Positions 8,471 through 18,031 of a stretch of DNA of 52,465 bases are shown piece by piece. The notes under the pieces are model-generated. The model was not told where the DNA came from and searched no databases. It was given only the letters and a program-made list of their open reading frames with translations. The DNA comes from an uncultured Alphaproteobacteria bacterium (GTDB lineage Bacteria > Pseudomonadota > Alphaproteobacteria > RF32 > CAG-239). The translations under genes were made by a program, and so were the position numbers. Position 1 is the first letter of the stretch, and the number at the start of each line of letters is the position of its first letter. The stretch lies in the NCBI GenBank assembly GCA_944390275.1, contig CALXPL010000009.1, forward strand, positions 1 through 52,465, in the 5' to 3' direction.

Positions 8471-10321
8471 TTAACGTTCAAAAAGTTTAGCAACCTGATT
8501 AAGTTTCAGTTCAACATAAGTCGGCCGACCGTGATTACATTGACCGGAATGTTCGGTATGTTCCATTTCGCGCAAGAGATGGTTCATTTCTTCTATGGTT
8601 AATTTTCTTCCGGCACGCACGGAACCGTGACAAGCGATTGTTGCACAAATAAGATGCAACTTTTCGGACAAAGAATATTCTTTGCCCCACTCGGCCATTT
8701 CTTCCGCTAAATCTTGCACCAGTTTTTTAACATCACAATCCCCCAACAAAGCGGGAATTTCGCGAACAACAACGGCTGAAGGACCGAACTCCTCTAGAAC
8801 AAGCCCAAGTTTTTTCAAATTTTCAGAGGCTTCAACAACACGAACTTTATCACTCATCGCCATTTCAACCACTTCAGGAATAAGCAAAATCTGCGTGGCA
8901 ATCCGTTGTTCATTCATGAGGCTTTGCTTTAACTTTTCCATAACAATACGTTCATGAGCGGCATGTTGGTCAACAAGAACAATACTGTCTTCATTTTGAG
9001 CAATAATATAAGTATCATGGAATTGCGCTTTAGCCAAACCGAGATACCCAACTTTATCAGCCGTTAAATTTTCATAGTCATTGATTGAAGCAACAGATTG
9101 TTTTTCATCAATTTTTACGGAATAAGCGCGTTCGAGTTCAGGCAAAACGGCTTGACGTTTCGGAGCGGAATAAGCCCTCTGATAAAGCTGTGAATGATTG
9201 GGAGATATCGGCTCAGACACCCCCATTTCTCTTAAAGTTAATGTTTCTGTTTTATTCGCGACTTCATTCGTTTGATTTTTAACAAAAATTTCAGCAATAT
9301 TACTTGCTTCAAGAGAACGGTTTGCTCCATTATCAAGAGCATAGCGAATGGCACTAACCAACAAGCCTCTTACTAAGGTATTGTCATAAAACCGCACTTC
9401 AGCTTTTGTCGGATGAACATTAACATCAACATAAGCGGGATCAATATCAAAAAACAACGCACACAAAGGATAACGATTGGAAGCCAAAACATCTTGATAA
9501 GCCCCTTTTATCGCCCCGAGAAGCAGTTTATCACGTACCGGTCGATTGTTAACAAACAAATATTGACTGAGCGAATTAGCCTTATTCAATGTTGGCAAAG
9601 AAACAAAGCCACTGATGCGTAAATTTTCGCGTTGAGCATCAATAGGCAAAGAATTTTCACCGAATTCACGTCCCATAATCTCGGACAATCGCTGCAAGCG
9701 AGCCCCGAAAAGTTCTCCCTGACAAGAGTTAAGAGCCAATTTTTTCCGACCATCAATCGTCAAATAAAAGGACACGGAAGGATTAGCCATGGCAATACGG
9801 TTCATCATATCCACACATTGCGCGCTTTCAGATTGCGAACTTTTCAAAAACTTCAAACGAGCCGGAGTTGCATAAAACAAATCACGAACTTCAATTCGCG
9901 TTCCCAAAGGATAAGCCGTGGGTTCGGGGGGTGATTTTTCTCCGCCGCTAACCTCAATTTTCCAAGCATTATCTCCGTCTTTGGTTCGTGATGTTATCAC
10001 AAGACGAGCCACAGAAGCTATGGAAGGCAAGGCTTCACCGCGAAAGCCCAAGTAATTGATGTTGAATAAATTATCATCGGGAAGTTTTGAGGTAGCATGA
10101 CGTTCAACTGCCAAGCTCAATTCTTCGGGAGACATTCCTTTACCGTTATCGGTAACCGTGATTAAACTTTTACCGCCGTCAACCAGAACAACCTCGATTG
10201 AGGTTGCTCCGGCATCAATTGAATTTTCAACCAACTCTTTTATAACGGAAGAAGGTCTCTCAATAACCTCCCCCGCAGCAATTTGGTTGACCAGATTTGA
10301 CGGCAGTATTCTTATCGGCAT
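8471..10321 (-). CDS. mutL: DNA mismatch repair protein MutL (endonuclease-type)
   Basis: MutL couples mismatch recognition by MutS to strand incision. The 616-aa protein has the GHKL ATPase motifs (IAAGEVIERPSSVIKELVENSIDAG, DNGKGM, GFRGEAL), the NVHPTKAEVRF segment closing the N-terminal domain, a variable linker, and a C-terminal dimerisation domain containing DQHAAHERIVME near residue 450. That matches DQHA(X)2E(X)4E, the metal-binding nicking site of MutL proteins in bacteria without MutH/Dam. This fits a genome with CcrM rather than Dam. It follows pgi by 4 nt as the last gene of the lspA operon. Confidence 0.97.
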   Translation of the reverse strand: MPIRILPSNLVNQIAAGEVIERPSSVIKELVENSIDAGATSIEVVLVDGGKSLITVTDNGKGMSPEELSLAVERHATSKLPDDNLFNINYLGFRGEALPSIASVARLVITSRTKDGDNAWKIEVSGGEKSPPEPTAYPLGTRIEVRDLFYATPARLKFLKSSQSESAQCVDMMNRIAMANPSVSFYLTIDGRKKLALNSCQGELFGARLQRLSEIMGREFGENSLPIDAQRENLRISGFVSLPTLNKANSLSQYLFVNNRPVRDKLLLGAIKGAYQDVLASNRYPLCALFFDIDPAYVDVNVHPTKAEVRFYDNTLVRGLLVSAIRYALDNGANRSLEASNIAEIFVKNQTNEVANKTETLTLREMGVSEPISPNHSQLYQRAYSAPKRQAVLPELERAYSVKIDEKQSVASINDYENLTADKVGYLGLAKAQFHDTYIIAQNEDSIVLVDQHAAHERIVMEKLKQSLMNEQRIATQILLIPEVVEMAMSDKVRVVEASENLKKLGLVLEEFGPSAVVVREIPALLGDCDVKKLVQDLAEEMAEWGKEYSLSEKLHLICATIACHGSVRAGRKLTIEEMNHLLREMEHTEHSGQCNHGRPTYVELKLNQVAKLFER

Positions 10322-10325
10322 TTTT

Positions 10326-11978
10326 CTATTTTCTCAAACTTCTAATTGTTTTAATTAAAGTATTTGTTGAAGAATCATGCTTTAAGTCATAGATATTATT
10401 TTGCAATTCGGGCAAAATGTTCAAAGCCATTTGTTTTCCGAGTTCAACACCCATTTGATCAAAGGAATCAATATTCCAAATAATTCCTTGAACAAAAACT
10501 TTGTGTTCATACAAAGCCACCAAAGCCCCTAGAGTGTAAGGGTCAACTTTTTTCAACAACAAGAAATTTGAAGGACGATTACCGGAAAAGCTCTTAAATT
10601 TCTTTAAGAAATTAATCTCTTCCTTTGATTTTCCGGCTTTTTTCAGTTCTTCGGCAGCTTCTTTTTCGGTTTTTCCCTTCATCAAAGCCTCACCCTGAGC
10701 CAAAACATTTGCCAACAAAATTTCATGATGATCACCGATTTCATTATGAGAAATCGCAGGAATAATAAAGTCGCAGGGGACGGTTTCCGTACCTTGATGG
10801 ATTAGCTGGAAGAAGGAATGTTGAACATTTGTTCCCGCACCGCCAAACAAGACCGGACCGGTAGCATATTTGATATATTCGCCGTTAACATCAACAAATT
10901 TTCCGTTAGATTCCATATCCAACTGTTGCAAATAAGCCGGAAGATATTGCAAATATTGGTCATAAGGAATAACGGCATAACGATGAATTCCCATAAAGTT
11001 ATTATACCAGATTCCGAGCATAGCCAAAATGACAGGCATATTTTGTTCAAAAGGAGCGGTTTGAAAATGTTTATCCATAGCGGACGCGCCTTCGAGCATT
11101 TTTTCAAAATTATCCATTCCGACGGCAATAGCGATAGACAAACCGATAGCCGACCACATAGAATAACGACCGCCGACAAAATCCCAAAATTCAAACATAT
11201 TTTCAGGATTAATACCGAATTCTTTAACTTTTTGCGTATTGGTTGATAAAGCAACAAAATGTTTCGCCACGGCAGGTTCACCCAAAGCATCGACTAACCA
11301 TTTACGACAAGTTTTGGCATTGGTAAGGGTTTCTATGGTTGTGAATGTCTTTGAAGCCACAATAAACAACGTCGTCTCGGGGTCGAGTTTCTCTAAAACT
11401 TCGGCACAAGCCGTTCCGTCAATATTAGAAATAAAGGAACAATGAATTCCTTTCATCCAATATTTTTTAAGAGCTTCCGTTGCCATAAACGGCCCCAAAT
11501 CAGACCCGCCGATACCGATATTAACGATATTGGTCAATTTTTTGCCGGTATGACCTTTAAATTTGCCGTAACGAACATCTTCGGAAAACTTTTTCATTTT
11601 TGCAAAGACGGCATTAATCTCGGGCATAATATCTTTCCCATCGACCATAATCGGATGATTATCACGATTTCGCAAAGCAGTATGCAACACGGCTCTGTTT
11701 TCGGTAATATTGATTTTATCACCACGGAACATCGCTTTAATTTTATCTTCCAAACGTCTTTCTTTAGCCAAATTCATAAGCAAAGCCATGGTTTTGTCGG
11801 TAACACGGTTTTTTGAATAATCCAAAAGCAGCGTATCATCGAGTTTGACTGAGAATTTGAGACCTCTATCGGCATCATGAGCGAACATATCGCGCATTTG
11901 CATTTTGCGAATATGTTTATAGTGTCCTTCAAGTTTTTTCCACGCTTTAGATTTATTTACCGTTCTTTCAAACATCAT
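10326..11978 (-). CDS. pgi: Glucose-6-phosphate isomerase
   Basis: It interconverts glucose-6-phosphate and fructose-6-phosphate in glycolysis and gluconeogenesis. The 550-aa length is normal. Signatures visible are NIGIGGSDLGPFMATEAL, a VASKTFTT-type segment (IVASKTFTTIET), GGRYSMWSAIGL and a C-terminal QGIIWNIDSFDQMGVELGK. The ATG at 11978 overlaps the TAA of the upstream M16-like gene (TAATG), and GGAGG inside the last codons of that gene is the ribosome-binding site. A second in-frame ATG follows immediately, so the start is uncertain by one codon. A metabolic gene within an envelope/repair operon is a positional oddity only. Confidence 0.97.
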   Translation of the reverse strand: MMFERTVNKSKAWKKLEGHYKHIRKMQMRDMFAHDADRGLKFSVKLDDTLLLDYSKNRVTDKTMALLMNLAKERRLEDKIKAMFRGDKINITENRAVLHTALRNRDNHPIMVDGKDIMPEINAVFAKMKKFSEDVRYGKFKGHTGKKLTNIVNIGIGGSDLGPFMATEALKKYWMKGIHCSFISNIDGTACAEVLEKLDPETTLFIVASKTFTTIETLTNAKTCRKWLVDALGEPAVAKHFVALSTNTQKVKEFGINPENMFEFWDFVGGRYSMWSAIGLSIAIAVGMDNFEKMLEGASAMDKHFQTAPFEQNMPVILAMLGIWYNNFMGIHRYAVIPYDQYLQYLPAYLQQLDMESNGKFVDVNGEYIKYATGPVLFGGAGTNVQHSFFQLIHQGTETVPCDFIIPAISHNEIGDHHEILLANVLAQGEALMKGKTEKEAAEELKKAGKSKEEINFLKKFKSFSGNRPSNFLLLKKVDPYTLGALVALYEHKVFVQGIIWNIDSFDQMGVELGKQMALNILPELQNNIYDLKHDSSTNTLIKTIRSLRK

Positions 11979-13405
11979 TAATCCTCCACAACATTAATCG
12001 ACCCGATACTGGTCCATATCAAATTATCTTTTCCGAAATATTTTTGTGCCGCATTATTAACATCATCAAAACTGACGGCATTAACATAGGCGTTTCTTTT
12101 TTGCAAGAAATCAATACCTAAATTTTCCTTTTGCATAGCCACAAGCATAGAAGCAATATCCGCAAGAGAAGCAAAACGCAGATTATAGGAAGCAATCATA
12201 TAATTTTTGGCCTGATTAAATTCCTCTTTTGTCACACCCTGCCCCATATTTTGCCATTGTGTCAGCACAATATCTTGTAATTCTTTATATTTATCAGGGG
12301 TAGTTGAAAAGCCGCCTTTAATTAAATCGGCTTTATCTTGAATAAACAAATAAGAACCAACCCCATAAGTTAAGGCCTTATCTTCACGCGCGGCTTTTGA
12401 AACACGAGAATTCAACCCCGAACCGCCGAAAATTTGGTTTGCAATATACAAGGGATAAAAATCGGGATGATTACGAGCCACACCTTGAGCCGTAAACAGA
12501 GCGACGACTTGCGGCAAATTTCCTTGAACATTTTTTTCATGTCCATCAAAATAAAGTTTGGCATCAGCCACATAAGGTTGAGATTTTGTTTTTTCAGGCA
12601 AAGAGCCAAACACCTTATCCAGCAATTTCTCGGCATCTTGACGCGAAATATCACCGGCTATTCCGACAATAAGATTTTGCTTAGCTAGATTATTCTGCAC
12701 AAAATTTTGTAATTGTTCTTTACCGATATTTTTAATATCCGCCTTTTTACCGATAGGATTTCGGGCATAAGGATGATTTTGATACAAATCTTGAGCCCAT
12801 ACCAAATTCAACAAGCTCTGCGGATATTCGGTTTGGCGGTCGATAGCCAAAAGCATCTGACGACGCACGCGTTGAATATCGTTTCGATTAAAAGAAGCCT
12901 CCGTCAAAACGGATTTTAATAAGTCCGTAGCAATTTTTTGATTATTTTTCAGCGTCAACAAACTTCCGTAAAAATCATCGACATCGGCCCCAAAAGAAAT
13001 TTGAATGGCTTTATCATCGACAATTTCTTTAAATTTTTCGGCATCAAAACTTTCCGTACCCTCGGTCAAGAGCGCGGCCGCCATATTAGAAATTCCGAAT
13101 TGTCCGTTTTCATCATAAGCCGTTCCGGAATTTCTAAACAAAAAGCTCATACTGATAATCGGATTGGTATGATCTTCAAAATAATAAGCCTTAATTCCCT
13201 CACGAGATGTAATTTCCACTACCGGAACCGAAAAACCTTCGGCTTTCAAAGAAGAATTCTCAACAAGTTTTTGCGGATGAAACACCATGACATCGCAATA
13301 AGTTTTATAACCGAGCCACCCGATAGCCAAACACAATCCGATAGCCAAAACGGCCTTAAAAAAACCGCCTGATGATTTTTTCTTGTGATAAATTCTGCGA
13401 GCCAT
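11978..13405 (-). CDS. M16 peptidase-like protein, non-catalytic partner subunit
   Basis: The 475-aa protein is anchored by one N-terminal transmembrane segment (about 17-35, AVLAIGLCLAIGWLG) and has two M16 half-domains. The zinc motif HxxEH is absent: the equivalent region reads GISNMAAALLTEGTE. In two-gene M16 systems one subunit carries the zinc site and the other supplies the substrate-binding arginine/tyrosine face. The position directly after a catalytic M16 gene with a 1-nt TAATG overlap fits that arrangement. It probably acts in the periplasm on peptides or misfolded fragments (inference). Confidence 0.9.
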   Translation of the reverse strand: MARRIYHKKKSSGGFFKAVLAIGLCLAIGWLGYKTYCDVMVFHPQKLVENSSLKAEGFSVPVVEITSREGIKAYYFEDHTNPIISMSFLFRNSGTAYDENGQFGISNMAAALLTEGTESFDAEKFKEIVDDKAIQISFGADVDDFYGSLLTLKNNQKIATDLLKSVLTEASFNRNDIQRVRRQMLLAIDRQTEYPQSLLNLVWAQDLYQNHPYARNPIGKKADIKNIGKEQLQNFVQNNLAKQNLIVGIAGDISRQDAEKLLDKVFGSLPEKTKSQPYVADAKLYFDGHEKNVQGNLPQVVALFTAQGVARNHPDFYPLYIANQIFGGSGLNSRVSKAAREDKALTYGVGSYLFIQDKADLIKGGFSTTPDKYKELQDIVLTQWQNMGQGVTKEEFNQAKNYMIASYNLRFASLADIASMLVAMQKENLGIDFLQKRNAYVNAVSFDDVNNAAQKYFGKDNLIWTSIGSINVVED

Positions 13406-14751
13406 TATAAATCTCCTGTTTCGGGACTAAGAATCCCCTGCACATTAATACTTTGCAAGAGCAACTTTGCCGCTTTTTTAACATCACTTAAATTGACGTT
13501 ATTAATTCCGGCATCATAATTTTGAATATCCTCAACGCTCATTCCGGCAGCCGCAAGCGAACCGACAATATTTCCGGCATCACGAGGATCATCTTTCAAA
13601 TAAATCAAACCGGCTAAAATTCTGTTTTTGGCAGCTTTAAGTTTTTCATTATTCAACTGACGCAAGGCATCATTCAAAGCCTCATTAACTTTCTGAGCAA
13701 ATTCATGAGAATTGACACCTTTCTTAGGAACGGCCGTCAACGTAAATGTGCCGTAACTGCGTGCCGCCATATCATAAGAAGCCGAAACCGAAAGAGCTTC
13801 TTCATCTTCCAAAACGAGTTTTTTATAGAGTTCTGAAGTTTCTCCGCCTCCCAGATATTTGGCTAAAACATCATAGGCAAAAGCCAATCTTTTATCTTGT
13901 TGAAAAGAAGGAACAAGGAAACGACGCACATAGCGTTTTGAATTTATCTGTGGCAGTTTCATTTCAAAACTTGTCTGTGAAAACTTGTTAAGAACCGGAA
14001 AATCGGTTTTCGAAGCAACCTCGCTTTTTTCAATATCGCCATAATACTTTTGCGCCAAATCACGAGCCGTTGCATAGTCAATGGCACCGGATAATATTAA
14101 CACGGCATTATTAGGAGCGTAATAATTTTTATAAAAATCGACCACATCTTGTTGTTGCAAAGAAAGGATTTCTTCTGCAGAACCTGTAATCGGACGCGCA
14201 TAAGGATGTTCCTGCCACAAATTACGCGCTAATGTTTCGGAAAAATAAGCTGTCGGCTGATTTTCGACAACCTGTTTGCGCTCTTGATAAACAATATTTC
14301 TCTCTTTTTCAAAATTTTCGGGAGTAATTTGCAAATTTTTCATACGGTCGGCTTCCAAAAACATCGCCAACTCCAAACGGCTGATATCGACAAATTCATG
14401 ATATGCCGTAAAATCTTGAGAAGTAAAAGCATTAAAACTTGCGCCATTATCTTGAATAATTTGATTAAATTCACCGTCTTTTACATCTTCCGTACCACGA
14501 AACATAAGATGTTCCAACAAATGCGCTGTACCGCCTTTACCGAGTTTTTCATCCACACTTCCGGCTTTATACCAAACCATGTGTTGCACAACGGGAGCCT
14601 TTTCATTGGGAATAACAATAACTTGCAAACCATTATCCAAATAAAACTCTTCCATATCAAACAATTTGGCCCAAGCGGAAGATATCGCAAACACACCGCT
14701 TCCCCAAACGGCAAACAGGGAAAGAGAGATTTTTTTCAACAATTTATTCAT
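13405..14751 (-). CDS. M16 family zinc metallopeptidase, catalytic subunit
   Basis: This 448-aa pitrilysin-family protein has a signal peptide (cleavage probably after AWA, residue 28). The inverted zinc motif HxxEH is H77-L-L-E80-H81 (GTAHLLEHLMF), with the distal ligand glutamate at about 157 (NIVYQERKQ), 76 residues later as in the family. The second half-domain begins near residue 200. It is translationally coupled to the lipoprotein gene upstream (8-nt overlap) and to the non-catalytic partner downstream (TAATG). Periplasmic peptide degradation is the likely role. Confidence 0.94.
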   Translation of the reverse strand: MNKLLKKISLSLFAVWGSGVFAISSAWAKLFDMEEFYLDNGLQVIVIPNEKAPVVQHMVWYKAGSVDEKLGKGGTAHLLEHLMFRGTEDVKDGEFNQIIQDNGASFNAFTSQDFTAYHEFVDISRLELAMFLEADRMKNLQITPENFEKERNIVYQERKQVVENQPTAYFSETLARNLWQEHPYARPITGSAEEILSLQQQDVVDFYKNYYAPNNAVLILSGAIDYATARDLAQKYYGDIEKSEVASKTDFPVLNKFSQTSFEMKLPQINSKRYVRRFLVPSFQQDKRLAFAYDVLAKYLGGGETSELYKKLVLEDEEALSVSASYDMAARSYGTFTLTAVPKKGVNSHEFAQKVNEALNDALRQLNNEKLKAAKNRILAGLIYLKDDPRDAGNIVGSLAAAGMSVEDIQNYDAGINNVNLSDVKKAAKLLLQSINVQGILSPETGDL

Positions 14752-15070
14752 AAAGCGTCCTCATTTCCGAAGTAATTTGTTCACGAATACCGTCATGATT
14801 TTGTTGAGCTCCGATAGCACTCATAAAACGACGTTCTCCATCGCTCAAACCGGCCCATTTATTGCTTTGTTCTTTGAGATTTTCCTGAGAACTTTGTTCC
14901 ACAACGGGACGCAAATCATATTCGGGAGGCAAAGACAGCGGAGCGCGAGACATAACCATAAATTCATTGGGAGATTCTTTAACCAATCCCAAATCTTTTT
15001 TGGTAACGCCGCAACCGCTTAACAACGTGCATCCCAAGAATAGAAGAGCCGAATAATTAACGATTTTCAT
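14744..15070 (-). CDS. Small outer-membrane lipoprotein, BamF-like (DUF3035)
   Basis: The 108-aa protein has a lipobox LLSGC at residues 17-21 (cysteine 21), so it is a lipoprotein. After the lipid anchor come LVKESPNEFMVMSRAPLSLPPEYDLRPV, of which the SPNEF/APLSLPP core typifies DUF3035 (BamF, an alphaproteobacterial subunit of the BAM outer-membrane assembly machine). The start at 15070 is chosen because GGAG lies 8 nt upstream and the signal peptide begins there. It overlaps lspA by 14 nt, and LspA is the peptidase that would mature it. Confidence 0.85.
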   Translation of the reverse strand: MKIVNYSALLFLGCTLLSGCGVTKKDLGLVKESPNEFMVMSRAPLSLPPEYDLRPVVEQSSQENLKEQSNKWAGLSDGERRFMSAIGAQQNHDGIREQITSEMRTLYE

Positions 15071-15557
15071 GAATTTTCTCCGCAAAATTTTGAGAATTAT
15101 TTTTAGTTTTTTGCCAAATACTCTGAGCAATAATGAGGAAAGCTCCGATACAAATAAAAGAATCAGCCAAATTAAAAGCCGGCCAATGATACTCTCCGAC
15201 ATGAACATCTAAGAAATCGAACACGGCACCCAAACGGACTCTGTCAAAGACATTTCCTAAAGCTCCCCCGATAATGCACCCTAAAGAAAATTGCACAAAA
15301 GAATTTTTTTCATGAGAGAGCCACCATAACAAGTAACCGACAATACCTAAAGCTAAAAGCGACAAACATATCACGCCCCATATTCCCCAATTATTGAACA
15401 TGGAGAAGCTGACACCGGTATTCCAGGCACGAACAAAATTAAAATAATCCGACACGATAAGAACAGCGCGGTTAGCCAGTAAATCATGCATAACATAGAG
15501 TTTACTTAATTGATCGGCAATAAAAACGCCTAAAGCGACACAAAGACCGAATAACAC
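15057..15557 (-). CDS. lspA: Lipoprotein signal peptidase (signal peptidase II)
   Basis: This inner-membrane aspartyl protease cleaves prolipoprotein signal peptides after lipidation. The 166-aa protein has four transmembrane segments and both catalytic-Asp motifs: GGALGNVFDR (first Asp) and VFDFLD...FNLADSFI (second Asp), plus WNTGVSFSMF. I place the start at GTG 15557 because AAGGAG sits 7 nt upstream; the longer reading would use a TTG at 15578 located before that site. It heads the lspA-bamF-M16-M16-pgi-mutL operon; a TATAAT is visible upstream near 15590. Confidence 0.93.
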   Translation of the reverse strand: MLFGLCVALGVFIADQLSKLYVMHDLLANRAVLIVSDYFNFVRAWNTGVSFSMFNNWGIWGVICLSLLALGIVGYLLWWLSHEKNSFVQFSLGCIIGGALGNVFDRVRLGAVFDFLDVHVGEYHWPAFNLADSFICIGAFLIIAQSIWQKTKNNSQNFAEKIHENR

Positions 15558-15653
15558 CTTATTCTCCTTACAAAACAAAATTGAAGTTTATTATAGGCGT
15601 TTTTCGCAAGATAGAAAGCACGATTTTGCACATATCCAGAAATTTTGACTTTC

Positions 15654-15662
15654 TGTGGATAA
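15654..15662 (-). promoter_or_regulatory. Consensus DnaA box between mgtE and lspA
   Basis: TTATCCACA on the minus strand. A second, degenerate site (CATATCCAG at 15630-15638, opposite orientation) forms an imperfect inverted pair with it. Single DnaA boxes outside origins can act as regulatory sites; function here is not shown. Confidence 0.45.
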
Positions 15663-15681
15663 CTCGGCAGATTTTTTCAAC

Positions 15682-17115
15682 TTAAAAGAGAAAGAGTTTC
15701 GCAAGTCCTAAAAAGATGAAATAACCTCCGGAATCGGTAAGCGCAATCAGAAAGACACCGGAAGACACAGCCGGATCGACCTTAAATTTATTAAGGGTTA
15801 AAGGAATGAGGATACCCGCCAAGCTGGCAATACAAAGATTGCACAACATAGCGATGGCAATAATAAGACTCATTTGTTGATAATCCGGAAACAGCAGCCA
15901 AGTAACCAAAGCAATTAAACCGGCAAAGAGCATTCCGTTAAGAAAGCCGACCATAAATTCCTTAAAAATCATGCGTAACGTGTTCCGTGAGGTTAATTCT
16001 TTGGTAGCCAAAGCACGCACCACCACCGCCAGAGTCTGATTTCCGGTTGTTCCGCCCATTGAGGCGACAATCGGCATCAAGACGGCCAAAATGGAAATTT
16101 GTGCAATAATATCTTGGAATCCTTTGACAACGGAGGAAGCCATAACCGTTGCCGCAAGATTCGTTAACAACCACGGGATTCGCGATTTAAAAATATCTTT
16201 TACGGATTTATAGACATCACCTTCTTCAGCACCGGAAAGATGCATAATATCTTCGGAAGCCTCTTCGTGAACAATGTCAACAATATCATCAATATTAATC
16301 ACCCCGACCAAATGCCCTTTATTATCAACAACCACGGCAGACATCCAGCCATATTCACGAAACATATGAGCAACTTCTTCCTGATCGGTATAAGCCTCAA
16401 TCGGCACGATTTCACCGTCCATAATCACGCTTAAGTTTTGATTGGCTTTAGCACGAAGCAATTTATCCAAAGTAATTTCACCGACGGGTCTCATTTTTTC
16501 ATCGGTAATAAAGATGGTATAGAACTCATCGGGCAAATCATCGTCATTGAGCAAAAAGTTTTTAGCTTCTTTAACGGTCCAATTTTCGGGCATATGCACA
16601 AAATCGCGGGACATAATACGTCCGGCAGAATCTTCGGGATAATGGAGAGAAGATTTGACTTGATGTTTTAATTGAGGGTCTAATTGGCTGATAATATTTT
16701 TTTGTTCATCATCATCCATATGCTCCAACAATTCGACGGCATCATCGGAATCCAACTCATTAACGATATTAACGATTTGGTTTTCATCAAGAGTTTCAAT
16801 AACCTGCTCTTGAACAACTTCGTTTAACTCGGGAAAAACGCTTGGGTCAATATGCCCGTCTAAATATTCGATTAACTTTTTGCGTTCATCAACATCTAAG
16901 ACTTCGATTAATTTCGCCAAATCATATTCATCAAGTCCCTCAACGATTTTGCGTACATGAGATTTATCGTTTTCTTCCAAGCCGATAAGAACGGAGTTGA
17001 CAATTTTTGGCCCCAAGCCGAGAATTTGCTGTTCTTGGAAATTTTTAAGATTGGATTTTTGCTTCTTTTTATATTTCTTAGGAGTAGGTTTACGTGTTTT
17101 AATACTTTTTTTCAT
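15682..17115 (-). CDS. mgtE: Magnesium transporter MgtE
   Basis: MgtE is a Mg2+-gated Mg2+ channel of the inner membrane. The 477-aa protein has a Lys-rich N-terminus, the acidic superhelical N domain (repeated LDxxD-type helices, residues about 45-160), two CBS domains (about 165-290; RIMSRDFV and VVVDNKGHLVGVINIDD) and five C-terminal transmembrane helices with the pore segment PIVASMGGTTGNQTLAVVVRALA and a late DSGGYF. GAGGAGGGG lies about 8 nt before the ATG. It is probably monocistronic. Confidence 0.96.
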   Translation of the reverse strand: MKKSIKTRKPTPKKYKKKQKSNLKNFQEQQILGLGPKIVNSVLIGLEENDKSHVRKIVEGLDEYDLAKLIEVLDVDERKKLIEYLDGHIDPSVFPELNEVVQEQVIETLDENQIVNIVNELDSDDAVELLEHMDDDEQKNIISQLDPQLKHQVKSSLHYPEDSAGRIMSRDFVHMPENWTVKEAKNFLLNDDDLPDEFYTIFITDEKMRPVGEITLDKLLRAKANQNLSVIMDGEIVPIEAYTDQEEVAHMFREYGWMSAVVVDNKGHLVGVINIDDIVDIVHEEASEDIMHLSGAEEGDVYKSVKDIFKSRIPWLLTNLAATVMASSVVKGFQDIIAQISILAVLMPIVASMGGTTGNQTLAVVVRALATKELTSRNTLRMIFKEFMVGFLNGMLFAGLIALVTWLLFPDYQQMSLIIAIAMLCNLCIASLAGILIPLTLNKFKVDPAVSSGVFLIALTDSGGYFIFLGLAKLFLF

Positions 17116-17293
17116 AACAAATCCCCTCCTCTCGCAATCAAAGAAAAACTACCTTGTTTTACCTTTATTTTCAAAATAGGCACAAGGCAAAAATAAAAAT
17201 ATACACAGAAATACGACCAAAAGGAAAAAAAATCAAGATTAATAAAAAAAACACTTGATTTATTTGTATAAGTAGATTAAAAAATTTTGTGAT

Positions 17294-17379
17294 GCGGCCA
17301 TGGCGGAATTGGTAGACGCGTAACGTTGAGGTCGTTATGAGCCCTGCTCGTGGAAGTTCAAGTCTTCTTGGCCGCACCA
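17294..17379 (+). tRNA. tRNA-Leu(GAG)
   Basis: 86 nt, class II. Acceptor GCGGCCA/TGGCCGC with CCA encoded. Anticodon stem TAACG/CGTTA encloses TTGAGGT, giving anticodon GAG. The T-loop reads TTCAAGT. A terminator follows after 11 nt. Confidence 0.97.
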
Positions 17380-17390
17380 TTTATGAAAAT

Positions 17391-17413
17391 GCACCGATTA
17401 AGGTGCTTTTTTT
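17391..17413 (+). terminator. Terminator after tRNA-Leu
   Basis: GCACC-GATTAA-GGTGC followed by seven T. Confidence 0.85.
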
Positions 17414-17446
17414 GTATATACGCCCATTATTTCTCCTAATTTCCAC

Positions 17447-17475
17447 ATGACAATACGATATTTTTATGTTATTAT
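17447..17475 (+). promoter_or_regulatory. Promoter of the 17505 gene
   Basis: ATGACA (17447-17452), 17-nt spacer, TATTAT (17470-17475); start about 20 nt before the Shine-Dalgarno. Confidence 0.45.
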
Positions 17476-17504
17476 GACTAAGAATTAAATTAAGGAGCAA
17501 AGAA

Positions 17505-17876
17505 ATGACTGTATATAAATCAGATAATATGGAATGGACTGATAAAGATGAGCAAATAACAGTTCAAAAAGTTTCAGAGATGATTGCCTCCCCCAAAAGT
17601 AATATTCAAAAACATAGAGATACCTTTTGTGATGTTTATGATATAACAATGGGAGAAGAAAAAGCTAAAATCATTAATATCAAAACAGAAGAAAATCAAT
17701 CAGGAAGTTGGAAAATTTTTGCAGGAAAATTTGAACAACAAGGTATTGGTCCTTTTGTTGATAACTCTGAGTTTGATAAAAATTTCAGTAATGGAAAAGG
17801 TATTAGACATTCAATAAATAATAAAATAGCGGCACAACTGGCTTTAAAAACACATACTCAAGGAATAAACCGATAG
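17505..17876 (+). CDS. Hypothetical protein, 123 aa
   Basis: I do not recognise this protein. It is soluble, lacks a signal peptide, and is Lys/Glu/Asn-rich. An N-terminal polar region leads into a probable beta-strand stretch (FCDVYDITMG, AKIINIKTEE, SGSWKIFAGKF) and a C-terminal helix (NNKIAAQLALKTHTQ). The only cysteine is C42. AAGGAG lies 9 nt before the ATG. It is a single-gene unit directly downstream of tRNA-Leu, a common insertion point for acquired DNA, and is oriented against the flagellar operon. No integrase or repeat is seen near it. Confidence 0.75.
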   Translation: MTVYKSDNMEWTDKDEQITVQKVSEMIASPKSNIQKHRDTFCDVYDITMGEEKAKIINIKTEENQSGSWKIFAGKFEQQGIGPFVDNSEFDKNFSNGKGIRHSINNKIAAQLALKTHTQGINR

Positions 17877-17979
17877 TTTCTTATTAAGTTAAAAATAAAG
17901 AAAAATCACTTAAAGAAGTGGTATTCTCTATGTGCTACACCAAATATTAGAACAATAAAAAGTAAAAAAGAAAACAAAA

Positions 17980-18003
17980 AAAGCACCGATTTTCGGTGCT
18001 TTT
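17980..18003. terminator. Bidirectional terminator between the 17505 gene and fliE
   Basis: AAAGCACCGA-TTT-TCGGTGCTTT with A-run and T-run on either side, so it can serve both converging transcripts. Confidence 0.9.
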
Positions 18004-18031
18004 TAAGAATGAAACAAAACAAAAGGAAATA

